Of a DNA stretch of 64,000 bases, positions 32,141 through 42,959 are shown piece after piece. Location of the stretch: assembly GCA_028564705.1 (NCBI GenBank), contig JAPXFQ010000176.1:1-64000 (forward strand), in the 5' to 3' direction. The stretch comes from Apricaphanius iberus. Lineage: Eukaryota > Chordata > Actinopteri > Cyprinodontiformes > Aphaniidae. Made by a program: the position numbers and the translations under genes. Every line of letters starts with the position of its first letter. Within the stretch, counting starts at the first letter, position 1. The notes below the pieces were generated by a model. The model was not told the DNA's origin. It worked only from the letters and a program-made list of their open reading frames with translations, and did not search any database.

Positions 32141-33402
32141 CCCGCATAGTGGGTTCTAATATACTTTGACTTCCTCCTACAGCCCTTGATTGTTAACTGG
32201 TCCCTCTCAAGTGCCTTTAGATATTCTGGTAATCTGTCCAGCATGTATCTGCCTCTTGCCCAATGACCATGGGAAACAAGGACATGCCCTTCCTAAACCT
32301 GTAAAAGAAAGAATATGTTTCCCTTTTTATTTAATAATTTTCTTGTTTCGAGATGTTATTTTGCAGGGACAAAATGAATAACTTCATCCTAACTGTGAAG
32401 CTCCATCTGATCTTCAAACAAACTTGAAGTATTTGACTGTGGAGAATGTGATTGGACAACTGAAGCATTGATTTAACCTTCCAAACATCAAAAACAACAT
32501 AGTAAATTTTCTCAAACACACCACATTTTTTCTCGCCTCTATGCACAGACTCCAGGTAAATAAATTCCAACCATTATTTATTAAGATTCTCCTTGAAGGG
32601 TCTGGTGCCTATCTCCTGCCTTCAATGCAGGTCGCCTGTCCATCCATCCCAGTGCGCCCAGTTACACGCTATCCAAAGAGCCTAATGTGCGCTAAAGACA
32701 GGTGTCGTGCGGCACCTGCCGCTGCTTTAACTTCAGGCTTTCCTCCTTTAAATTACAGGTCAGGAAATGGCTCATTCTGAGAGTCTTCAGATTCTGGTTG
32801 CTACATTGGGAGAAATGTTTCCTAATGTTAAAACTTTTTGTATGAAGAGATTAATTAATTGCATTCTCCAGTGAGGGAACGAAGCGCGGATTCTGCCTGC
32901 ATATCAACACCTGAATACCAATGATGGGTAATCTATTCTGTCTGAGGCAAAATTCAATAACTTCTGCAACAATCTGACTATTGCGTTCCATGCCATGCAG
33001 GAGCTGCATTAGCTATTTTTCTAAGAAGAGCAGTCATTTAATTTCCTTTCTATGTCTAGTTCTCTGATCAGGTTTTTTGATTGACTTGATACTGTTTAGG
33101 ATTTTGATAGGTAACAACACTAACAAAGGTATTAACTCATCAGACTTTTTTTTAAAATTCAACAGATAAAATAGATTGTTACCAGATTTTTTTTTTTTTT
33201 TGACCCTGGCGGACAAAATGACAGAAAAATAATTTCTAGCCCCACCTGCATGCCCTGTTTATATTAGGGCTGTCAAACGATTAAGTATGTTAATTGAATT
33301 AATCACAGGGTAGCTGTGAATTATTCTTGATTAAATAACATTCCAAAAGTTGGCTAAAAAAACTACAATTTTTGGTGTAAAAGGGCAAATCCGGATGTCA
33401 CT
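32141..33402. other. AT-rich intergenic DNA
   Basis: No gene recognised. At 33,265-33,345 there is GGGCTGTCAAACGATTAA followed by AATTAATCACAGGGTAGCTG, a wording familiar from a widespread fish interspersed repeat. A poly(T) run is at 33,189-33,203. Confidence 0.4.
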
Positions 33403-33612
33403 GCGGTTTGAACTCCACAATCACATTTACACGTAGGGCCACGTGTAAATGTGATTGTGGAGTTCATCCATCCATCCATTTTCTTAACCGCTTAATCCTT
33501 AATGGGTCGCGGGGGGGCTGGTGGCCTATCTACAGCTGTCAACGGGCGAGAGGCAGGGTACACCCTAGACAGGTCGCCAGTCCATCACAATTGATTGTGG
33601 AGTTCAAACCGC
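33403..33612. repeat. Long palindrome interrupted by a 125-bp insertion
   Basis: The left arm (33,403-33,434, GCGGTTTGAACTCCACAATC...) is the exact inverse of the right arm, which is split into 33,441-33,466 and 33,607-33,612. Without the insertion the arms are 32 bases each around a 6-base centre (33,435-33,440). Such perfect symmetry suggests a young palindrome or the core of a foldback element. Confidence 0.88.
33467..33591. mobile_element. 125-bp short retroelement with 15-bp target duplication
   Basis: It is bounded by identical 15-base copies of TGATTGTGGAGTTCA at 33,452-33,466 and 33,592-33,606. The insert starts TCCATCCATCCATTTTCTTA and ends CGCCAGTCCATCACAAT, including GGGCGAGAGGCAGGGTACAC. 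This is a very common teleost repeat, probably the 3' end of a LINE mobilised alone. The 15-base duplication indicates target-primed reverse transcription rather than DNA transposition. Confidence 0.85.
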
Positions 33613-34789
33613 AAAAAGGGCCTTTAACCTATTTATATTTTAGCCAGTTGGTAAGGCAAACTAACTGGTTCACATTTTTTATATGTAAACTAACCTGATC
33701 ATGCTCTTCATGGGGCTATCCTACAACAAGAGTGTTTTTAGTCTAAGGCTTCCACAGTTTTGATACAACACAGACTGCTACTGTAGTGGAGAAAACAATC
33801 TTTCTGTCGAGGTACCGAGAAAAAGAGTGATCTCACCCTGCAATAATGGACTAGGTGTTGGACTCGGAGGTGATGTAGCAAATGTGATGGTGGGTCGTAA
33901 GGGTGGAGTTGCGCAAGAATGGCTGTCCCTTTCTTTTAAACATTCACTGTGATAACAGGACTGTGCTTGCTGCCCGTAATGCCGTATGTCACCATTGTTA
34001 ATAACATATACACATACTACTAGAATTCCCCTATATGGACATGTAGAAAGAACTTCAAAGAAGAAATGGGGGAACACGACCTACTGAGTCTAAAACAACC
34101 CTCTGCTTCAGGCTGGCTATCAGTGGAGAGGGCAGTAAGGGAATACGTGCCAACTTGGCTGCTCTTATATCGGAGTTGGGGCAGGAAGAAGATGTGAAAA
34201 CTATCCCGTAGCTAAGGGCATTAGAAAACAGCTTCAACGTACAGTCCATATTCCTTGCTCTGACATTTTGCCTGTAGTGAACCGCATGAACCTAACTTTC
34301 CAAACAGAAGACGTTAACACATCTTCCATCGCACCTGTTGTGAGCATGACTTTGACCAGCCTGGAAGACTTCATGAATGGACCAGATGAGGAGGAGAAAA
34401 AGTTATTTACGCACAGAGTACATCGTGGAGGTAACAAAATCAATCAAGAGATTCACATCAGAGCATCTGAGCATAATCTCTGACTAGGAAAGCCATTCTC
34501 AATGCATTTCATTATCTAAGAGAGGACAGGGTGCTAAAGAGCTAAGGCCAGGAAGCTTTGGAGCGCATATGTGACTATTACAGATCAAAGATCAGTACAG
34601 CTGGTGCAAAAGGAGCATTTTTGGTGTAAATACAAGACAAACTTAATGTTTTTTCTTTTTGTAAAGGAAATACAGGAGAGATCCATGGAAGATTTTCTGA
34701 ACTCCACGATCAAATTTACGCATGGCCCTTTTAATGTATTCATCTTTTAGCTAGTGGCTAAGGCAAACTAACTGGTTAACCTTTTCTGA

Positions 34790-35283
34790 AAAAAAAATCT
34801 CCATCCACACGTAACCGGATAAATGCGTTTTTCAGCACATTCATAGACGTGGCAAACCTGTAGGGCGCAGCTGTTCTCCCCAGTCCTATCCGCCAAGAGA
34901 AACTTTATATCCTCTCTTCAGCGCGCAGCAGTTATACAGCTTATAAAAGCAAACAAACAAGACGCGTTTTAACAATGGATGATACCAACACAGCTCTGAG
35001 GAAATAAATGCTGTTTTCGAGAGTAAACACAGGTCGCACATGTGGTGTTGGAGCATTTTTTGTCGCGGAAAGTGGCGTTACGGCTCTTAAAACTCCGTTT
35101 TCACCGTCCACACGCAGATACCGAAAACAGAGAAAACGCAAATCTCCACTTTGGCCGGAGTTTTTAAAAAGCTTCGTTTTTGGTGCCGAAAACCTCCGGC
35201 TACGTATGGATAACAGGCCAAACCGTAGAAAAATACCTCCGTTTTGGGAGATACCCGTCTACGTGTGGACAGGGCCTGAGAAG
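34790..35283. mobile_element. Non-autonomous DNA transposon, hAT-like candidate
   Basis: The left side has CTCCATCCACACGTAACCGG and the right side ends CGTCTACGTGTGGACAGGGC. These form an imperfect terminal inverted repeat with the core TCCACACGTA. The interior is rich in CCGTTTT/AAAACGG motifs. Exact ends and the target duplication are uncertain. No transposase is encoded. Confidence 0.5.
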
Positions 35284-35445
35284 CTGAAAGGAGAACAGAC
35301 ACACGGTCAACCAGAGTATCTTCCTGGTCTCCCTCTGCAGAACTTTACTTCATTCTATCTCCCACTGCAGAGCTAATTTAACTTCAATTTCTCTCCGACC
35401 CCTGTGTGTGATTCTTTCTAGGTTAAACCACTATTATTTACCCTA

Positions 35446-35880
35446 AGGCTATGTCCACACTAATCCGGATAAGGTTATACGGGGAGTTAGACGCCTAATG
35501 TTATCCACTCAACACGAGCATTTACGCCCCGTTTACGGTCCGTTTAAGGTCCCATGATTGCGCAATCCAATGCCTACCTATGCATGTACTGGGCATGCAC
35601 GGGGAAAAACAAAAAGAACACAGATCGACGCTATAATCTATGTCGCTGTATGGAAAGCCGTTTTGGACATAATCACGTGAAATTTCGTGTGTCTTTGACA
35701 CGCAAACAACACGTAAACAACACGCAAACAACACGTAAACAACGCGTACTTTTTGCGTGAAGATATTCGAGGCGAAAACAACACGTATACAACGCGTCCA
35801 GGACGTGCAAACAATGCGTACTTCACGTGTTGGGTTATGTCGCTGCTGATTGGCTGACAAAACCTTGGCATGATCCATTA
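35446..35880. mobile_element. Non-autonomous DNA transposon fragment
   Basis: Begins GGCTATGTCCACACTAATCC and contains AAAGCCGTTTTGGACATAAT, which recurs inverted at 40,630-40,665. A run of AACACGTAAACAACACGCAA repeats lies at 35,705-35,800. The other end is not clear. It is probably the same family as the piece at 40,545-41,062. Confidence 0.4.
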
Positions 35881-36292
35881 CAAAAAGAAGTAAAGGGGGG
35901 AACTAGCAGATCACAGCAGACTGCAGATAACCCAGTTTTTGTCATCTGCTAGAATCTCTTGAACGTTATATTGAGAAGACACACATGCACAGATGCAGAA
36001 ATAAGTTTTAAAGACTAACCTCGGTTTCTAAATTTTGTGCACAGAGTACGAATCGCTACTCTCGGGTATATGAAAACAGTTAATTAATGATAAATAGTTA
36101 ATAAATGCCTCACATTTTACTAGCTGCTACAATGGAAAAGTGGTTTACACAACGGCTTGCGATGCCGCAAGGCAGTGGTTCATGTCCGGGTGGTGGACTG
36201 TGCTTATACTTTTTTTTTTTTTTGTAATACGGTGCCTACAGGGAAGTATGATATAAGCATAGTTTAAACCAGGGACAGAGGGATCAGATCAC

Positions 36293-36380
36293 TAGCCTGA
36301 CGTAGCCAGACTCAATTCTACTCAGAACTTCCAGACCACAAACGTTGTGGGAGGGACTAAGTTCGGCTGGTACCCAGGCT
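36293..36380. mobile_element. 88-bp MITE with 10-bp target duplication
   Basis: Flanked by identical ATCAGATCAC copies at 36,283-36,292 and 36,381-36,390. The insert starts TAGCCTGACGTAGCC and ends GGTACCCAGGCT, with short AGCCTG/CAGGCT terminal inversions. A 9-10 base duplication is typical of Mutator-like elements, although the short inverted ends are not diagnostic. The flanking DNA matches about 35,904-35,960, suggesting it landed in an older duplicated repeat. Confidence 0.78.
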
Positions 36381-36390
36381 ATCAGATCAC

Positions 36391-37339
36391 CGCAGGCTGC
36401 GGATAATACTGTTTTTCCTCATCTGCTAGAATCTCCTGTGAGATTAGGAAGATAGTACCCAGTTATTCCAATTCTATATGCAGCTGCACTGGCAGAGTTG
36501 TCATCAAATTGGATTGGGTAATCCATTAACTAGGTCAAATCCCATTCAGGTAATAACTTTGCCACACATTTGGTATTTTTTCCGTCATTAAGTATGGAGA
36601 TTGCTTCAATTCAGGAGAGGTGGCATGCATTTATTGTTCAGTACTAGCATGCAGGGAGCATTGAAATAATTTTTAAAAGACTTCTTCCTGCACCATTCCT
36701 TAAAGTTCTCTTTAACCCCAAAGAAAGTCCAGCTTGTTTTACACCACCCAGGTATCTGATCCAAAGTACAGCTCTGTGGCCCAATATTTAGCCACGGTTG
36801 TCAGTTGTATGTTCAAAAAACCTTTGTAGTCCCTTTCATAATGTATTGTGTCCCTTACATTTTTACTGCGACCTGGTTTCCAGTAAAGCAATTCCTGGTT
36901 GTTTCATTTGAATGCAGAAGAACTGCTTCCTAGTGACTTGGCATTTGTTCAACACTTTTTATGAACAGGAGCATCAATCAACAGATCTGTCATGTAAAAA
37001 AAAAAAGGAAAACCCTTTAGCAACACACTGGCATCTGCAAATTCAGTGATGGAGGACCAGACTTCAAGGAATAGTTTTAGCGCCATAAGCTAAGGCCACA
37101 GTTTTCCAAACACATAATCAGGACCCACTTTTTTGCATGATTTACATGCCGTGTCTCCACAAACACACACTAGACAAAATTCCATGCATGTTTTCCAGGC
37201 TTCTGTATTTTTTAATGTCATGCAGAGTTGATTAACACAATTTATTTAGCTTTTGTTGCAGAGAAAAATCAAAAACTTTGACAGCAAATCCTGCAGAATA
37301 TGAACTTAACCAGAACAAAACCTTATAATATGAAAACAT
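36391..37339. other. Non-coding DNA downstream of the HECT gene
   Basis: No coding region is supported. Being 3' of the HECT stop codon in its reading direction, part of this stretch may be its untranslated region. TTTATT (minus-strand AATAAA) lies near 37,241-37,246, about 95 bases after the stop. Confidence 0.45.
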
Positions 37340-37969
37340 CTATGCTACGCCAAAAGTTGGCGCTTGAACAACCCCTTCCACCATAAACTTTACAAAGTCC
37401 TCATAATTCCTGTGGATGGGAATTTTAAGTTTTACTAAGCAGGTGTTTGCCTCAGGGTAGCGCCGACCATGCTCATGAATGAACCCAAGGCTTGGGCGTG
37501 TAGGGAAACCAAGCACTGGAATGGTGTCAGCACCCGAGGGGAACACCATGATGTTCTCTAGTTTTATGGGATGCTCCCCATCTGAAAAAAAAATAATAAT
37601 AATGATTACATTACATAGACAAATGCAGTATATGCGTGATTACCTTTTCAAATTATATAAGGTCATTTTTAAAATTGACTAAATGATAGTTCATTTGATA
37701 GTAAACTGAAAACATCTTTTAGTAGATTAGCATATTTCCCACTGCACATGTTACCTTCCACTTCCAGTAGAAAGTCTCTCCAGAATCCCTCCACTCTTCT
37801 CTCTGTACGCCACAGGTTACTTCCATGTGTCGACAGTTCAGGCACAAAAAGTGAAACGAGGTCAAAAGCCCTCAGAGGTGTCACTGTGCAAGAGAAGACG
37901 TCTCTGAAGGCAACGGGATGTGACCTCATAAGCTCTAGAAGGCCAAGCGTTTGAAGTCCCTCTGAAAAT
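37340..37969 (-). CDS. HECT-domain E3 ubiquitin ligase, last two exons
   Basis: Two minus-strand exons, 37,755-37,969 and 37,340-37,581, joined across an intron (37,582-37,754). Exon one is preceded by a T-rich tract and ACAG acceptor and ends in a GTAACA donor. Exon two follows TTTTTTCAG. The phases fit exactly. The encoded C-terminal HECT lobe has NIMVFPSGADTIPVLGFP and RRYPEANTCLVKLKIP with the catalytic Cys. It ends FGVA, as HECT ligases of the G2E3-like type do. It would receive ubiquitin on the Cys and pass it to a substrate. The N-terminal exons were not found between 37,970 and 40,050. It may be a true gene, a pseudogene or a transposon cargo gene. Confidence 0.8.
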
Positions 37970-39330
37970 CTGTAAAAAAAAAAAAGTCATGGTATTACAT
38001 TGAAAAGAGAATAGTTACAGGTTTTTCACACAAACAGCTAAAATCTAAGAAAGAGCATAACAAAAAGACTGTTAAGAGTTATTACGACAGACCTAAGATT
38101 AATATGAAAAATACCACTTCCAGACAAAATGAAAAGTGCCAAGTTTCCTCAAAAATTTAACCCTGAAACCCAAGAAATTTATTGAAGAAAAGCTAAGGTC
38201 CTATACAAAAAGCAGACATACACAAATTTCCCATAGATTAATGTGTGAGTGATCATTAGAAAATATGGCCGAGTTAAATTCTGGAATCGATTCCACATAT
38301 TAAGAGGACAAACATTGGTAGCGTGAGAAAATTTCTCAGCAGATTACACCTTTATAAAGTCAAATGCACATACATATTCACTATTTACATAAAATTATAT
38401 CCAGTTGAGCTACAAGTAATTAGACTATAAAACAAAAGCATTACAAATTTAAAACAGTCAATCCAACATCATAAAATTCAAACTTATGATTGTCAGGAAA
38501 TAGGACCCAAATGCAAAAGTAAATAATGATTTCATTGAATTTAAACCAAAAACAAGGACTTACAGAAATGTAGGAGTAGCTAATCTGTTTAACACTTGTT
38601 GCCATGGTGATTTATGTTATCTGTGTCCTATTGATGAGGGCTTTTTATATCCTCACGAACAAGTGTAACTCAGGGTAACTTTGACTAAGAGTTGATTGAA
38701 CTAATTCTTAACAGCTGTTCTGAAACCAAAAAAATAGAGTTTCATCACTGAGACTTGGTCAACGAAGAGTTAAGGTTTGGATTTAGAGTTTGTTAAACTT
38801 GATTTCTGAAACAGGCCTCTAATAATAATACTAAAAAAACTAACTGAAACACAAACACCAAACATCATGACACAAACAGTAATTTTCATAATCATCCATC
38901 TATGGCAAGATCCAGCTGCAGTCGTGGATTTAATGCATGTGGAAGGCTGGGGGAATCCGACTGCTGCTCTGGCTGCTTGGAGGGATGAGCTGACCATAGA
39001 CATTACACATGTAGACCTTTTGGTTCAGGAAGTTAAGGGAGGAAGAGTGAAATAAATTCAAATCACCAAGCAAACTTCGTCTTTTATCAAAACATAAAAT
39101 TTAATCATTTATGTTGGTAATAATATGCCATTACATATGTCTGATTTAGTTGAAAAGAATATAGAAAATACGTTTTTATTGTTGGCTTAACACCTTCCTC
39201 ATCATAAATAAACTGACTGGGGGTTAACGGCGACCTATTCAAGATGGCAGCCGTGCTGATACATCAGCTCCAATAGGCAGCATCAGTCCATGAGGCATAA
39301 ACATATGTAATGTCTATGGAGCTGACAGCT
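37970..39330. other. AT-rich DNA upstream of the HECT exons
   Basis: Should hold the 5' exons of the HECT gene if it is complete, but no acceptor-bounded open stretch with recognisable domain sequence is seen. The short open frames near 38,770-39,055 lie on both strands and show no domain. Confidence 0.4.
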
Positions 39331-39339
39331 GACGACTGC

Positions 39340-39560
39340 CAGTGGAGGAAAGTCAGGGTCCAAAGCACTGAAACGGTTGGTTAATGTCAGGCCCGTTGAA
39401 GAACAGTGGTTGATGGTAGTATCGACGTTGGGCTCGTGCTCCTGGATCTGTTGAAACGTGGAGATCCTTTACTCAAGTTCCATAACTTTCTGGCATAGTT
39501 TTAAGCAGCCATCACAGCCAGGACTGTAGGTGATGGGAGAATTTTGAGGGAAAGTAATAC
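39340..39560 (-). pseudogene. Decayed mobile-element ORF remnant
   Basis: Leftward reading gives SPGCDGCLKLCQKVMELE, a stop codon, then a polar stretch ending NRFSALDPDFPPLAV. The pattern of a CxxC pair, a short coiled coil beginning MELE, and later NRFSxL...DFPPL resembles N-terminal ORFs of fish retroelement-like genes. One in-frame stop shows it is dead if read this way. It lies between the HECT exons and the integrase-like exon and may be related to neither. Confidence 0.35.
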
Positions 39561-40051
39561 TCCCCCTGTTCCTCAAAATTGTTCCTAGCACTAGAGGTAA
39601 AAATAAAGAAAAAAACACATTATATGGCATGGTTTTTTTAAATAGAAAGCTTATCAGGAGAAATTAAAAGAATGCTGCCTGCCAAGAAAAAAAAATTCAT
39701 AACCAAAAAAGACACTCAAATACATGGTAAAATAATAAGACAACTAAATGTGACAGGGAAGCAAGATGGTTCTTTCTTCCTCTTATGTTTCAGATCTCTC
39801 ACAAACCAGCTACCTAGTTCCTAAAGCAGACAGGTTGTACAAAAGGCGAGGACGGCTTAGAATGTAACTACATAATCAACACAATCCTTGATGCATGCTT
39901 CACAAAAAGCTTCCTGAATTAGTCAACACACAATTAAAAGCCTAGACACCAGGGGCATATCAATAGAAGTTATGTTATTTTTACCGTGGTGCAATAGCTT
40001 TCATGGAATTGTGTTAATATAAATCTTGCCTTTTTTATTTTTCTCTTATAG

Positions 40052-40345
40052 GCATTTCAACCTCTTCCACTTAATCAGCCATGCGCTGATTTCAGATACT
40101 GAGTTAGATGAAGTGGTTCGAGAAGTCATTGGTCAAAATGCCGAAATTGGAGCCAATTCAGTTTGGGCAAGATTACGTTCCATTGGTATTAGAGTACAAA
40201 GGAGGCGGGTGAGAGCAAGTTTGATTCGTGTGGATCCTGCTGGAGCTGCTCAACGAGCCATGAGTCACAGATTACACAGAAGAGCATACAGAGTGGCAGG
40301 TCCCAACTCATTGTGGCACATCGATGGCAACCACAAGTTGATTAG
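40052..40345 (+). CDS. DDE-integrase-like protein, single internal exon
   Basis: Bounded by a CTCTTATAG acceptor (ends 40,051) and an AG/GTAATA donor (from 40,346). The encoded 98 residues contain a helical DNA-binding-like region (DELDEVV-type, written SDTELDEVVREVIG, then VWARLRSIGIRVQRRRVRASL). The catalytic-core start follows: RVAGPNSLWHIDGNHKLI, whose WHIDGNH carries the first catalytic Asp. This wording is typical of a fish family of rve-integrase-core proteins. The following exons with the second Asp and Glu were not found; a MITE lies about 200 bases downstream. It is therefore partial. Confidence 0.75.
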
Positions 40346-40544
40346 GTAATATGGCTGATTTAAATTTCAAGAATTGATTTTATTCAATTTCTCATGACTT
40401 GAAATCAATTATCATGATCCAAAACAATCTGATCCAGTTTCATATTGATATGGGCCAGTGCTGTTGACACCATGTCTCAGACAAAACTGACAAGCATAAA
40501 CTAGGCTATAGAATAACAGGCATACCATTAGTATAATGGCTCAG

Positions 40545-41062
40545 AGACTGATTGACGCATCGCCATTATCTGTCAACGTAGAGATTCAGATGGACCTCTA
40601 CTTGCGTACGGAGTAGAGGCCCAAGATGTTTCACGTGATTATGTCCAAAACGGCTTTCCATATCGCTGTCGGCGCCTCCTGGATCGCCTCCTGTGTCGCC
40701 TTCTCATCCGCAAGTAGGTTATGGTTAACTTTGCAAACGTCTGAATTTGCAAAAGAAGAAGTAGCATAGCGAGACTCGTCTCCATCTTTGCTGTTGTCAT
40801 TATATGCTGTCGCGTTGTTGTCGTCATCAATTTAGGACGCAGCATTTGATTGACGTTGCTGCTCTGATTTAGCCGGGGACCGAATAAGTTGCGTCCAGAC
40901 GTGCTCATTTAGTCGTTGAGATAACAGTTAGACGGCTCTCTTACCCGGCTAATACTTATCAGGCCACAGACCACAAACAAAGCCGCCTTAGTGTGGACGA
41001 TAGGGGGGTGTAGACTAAATACTTATACGTTTAAGGCATTACCCGGCTTAGTGTGCCACCTG
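40545..41062. mobile_element. Non-autonomous DNA transposon piece(s)
   Basis: Contains GACGCATCGCCATTATCTGT (also in the pieces at 50,200 and 54,765) and TTATGTCCAAAACGGCTTTC (inverse of 35,650). It ends near 41,060 with CATTACCCGGCTTAGTGTG, similar to the inverse of the start at 35,446. It is probably a composite of two MITE families. The AGAAGAAGGC-type codon-like repeats near 40,690 are not a gene. Confidence 0.45.
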
Positions 41063-42955
41063 TTGCTTGACAATTTCTTGATATTTTGAAAAATATCTAC
41101 AGTATATATTTCAAAAAGAAAATGTTTCTACATTGATACAGTTAATGCTCTGTTAGCATTAATATTTGTTCATTGTATAGTGGCTGTTCCCCTGAAAAGC
41201 AAACAGCAGTCACAAATTAACTAAAGGCATCTTCAATCTGTATATTATTCACACTAGGGTTGGGCTTCGTTTGCATTTTAACAATTCCGATTCCTGTTCT
41301 ACATGGTTGTCAATTTGGATTCTTTGAGGTGCAGGAGAGGAAAAAAAGATTAATTGGAAAAAGCCTTTAGATAGGACATTTTTCTTAGTTCTGTCAATCT
41401 GTCAATAAAGTTAAACCTGAACTGTTACTGTAACATAAGTCAAGGTATTTAGCTTAAAGTTAATCTTATTTATTTAGCGTTACCTAAATGTGGACGACCC
41501 TACATCGCTAATGGGTTGCAGCCTTTTTACCACATACACCGTTACTTTTCTGTGGCACTGAATGGGGTTTGTCTATTTGCTGGCCGGAGTCTCTGGTCGG
41601 TTAACGGAGCAGCAGCAGCCTCCCTTATGCTAGTAAATTCAAACTTCAGCTAGTCTGTGGAGAATAAAACAATCATAATTTACATGTACCTTATTCAGTT
41701 TCCGAAGAGGAGTATCTGGCTGACGGTTGACTGTCTGAAGTGGAGGAACCTACAGGAGGAGAGCGACGCATTACACATCAAACACAGTACTACACTATAC
41801 CACGCAGCTGCTGAAGGTGTTTTGTCATGTTTTCTGTACATCCTCAGTTGGTGCTAATAAGTTTATCACAGGTGTTGTAATGTGCAAATCCATCCTTTTG
41901 TAAATTGAAAGCCAGAATTTTGAGAGGCATGTACAGTCCATGTTGTTCAGACTACTATACAGTCTATGGTTCAAACAAGTCACATTTTGTGGATCTCTAA
42001 TACAAACCCCAGAGACAAAACTAGTGTGGGGCCCTTATTCACACCAACTGCAGCGGGTTCTCCCCTTTGAGTCACCGGGCTCATCCGCAGGAGAGCTCAG
42101 CTGCTCGGTTTTGGATTTAAAGTTTTAGATGAGTAGTAGACTTAAGTTAAATTTTTCTTGAAACATCTGCATCAGTTATAGTTTCACATTCATGATTTTT
42201 GTCTGTGATTTTTTTTTACATGGATTCACTGCTTAAAATGCGATAGCACAATTTGGATTCTCTGTTCAGCTTGTTTCGATTGAATATTAATTCAAATGAA
42301 TAACAAACATAAATAGTATTGAGTATGGTACCATTTTAAAAAATGACTGGTAAAAATTATTGTTGGGTTGTTTTTTTTTAGCATCATGAAAAGCAAAATG
42401 AAATCACACTGAATTTGGTTTTAGGTTGTACATTTGAGAAACATTCATTCCGATTCAGCAGTTATTAAGGTTTGAAAAGTTGAGACCAATACAGCGGGTC
42501 TAATAATCTCATTGTGTTGCTGCTGATCACACTAGGTCAAAAACACAGAATGAATTCAGAAGCTCTCATTTCATTATACAAAAAACTTTAATGTTAACTT
42601 TAATGATTTAATGTTATATTGATGGAAAATGTGTGCATTTTTACAGCTTCTTCATAATGGGGTTTTGTCAAATTTTATTTTGACATTGTATTTTTTTAAA
42701 TGGTCTCTTCTCTCTTTATTGTAAAAAGATTTCAGATATGTTGCAGTTTTTTACCTTTAGGTTTAAATGGGATATATGACATTTCCATTATGCCATTAAA
42801 TGAAGTATGTTGTGCATTTAGACTCTGTAGGAATGCATAAAAGCATAATTTAGCCACCACAGGTGTTGTGGAGATATTTCTGTGTACTGTTTTGGTCATA
42901 TCACAATCTACTGGGACTCCCTTACATAGAAAACGTTTAACTGATTGGAATGTTT
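41063..42955. other. AT-rich intergenic DNA, no recognised gene
   Basis: No domain or exon pair recognised. TAGGGTTGGGCTTCG at 41,255 and CATGTTGTTCAGACTACTAT near 41,940 look like fragments of dispersed repeats. The short plus-strand open frame at 41,657-41,857 has no recognised homology. Confidence 0.4.
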
Positions 42956-42959
42956 GTGT

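Noticed and set aside
38770..39055. Overlapping frames on both strands
   Set aside because: Neither has recognised features; they do not fit the phase needed for the HECT gene's missing exons.
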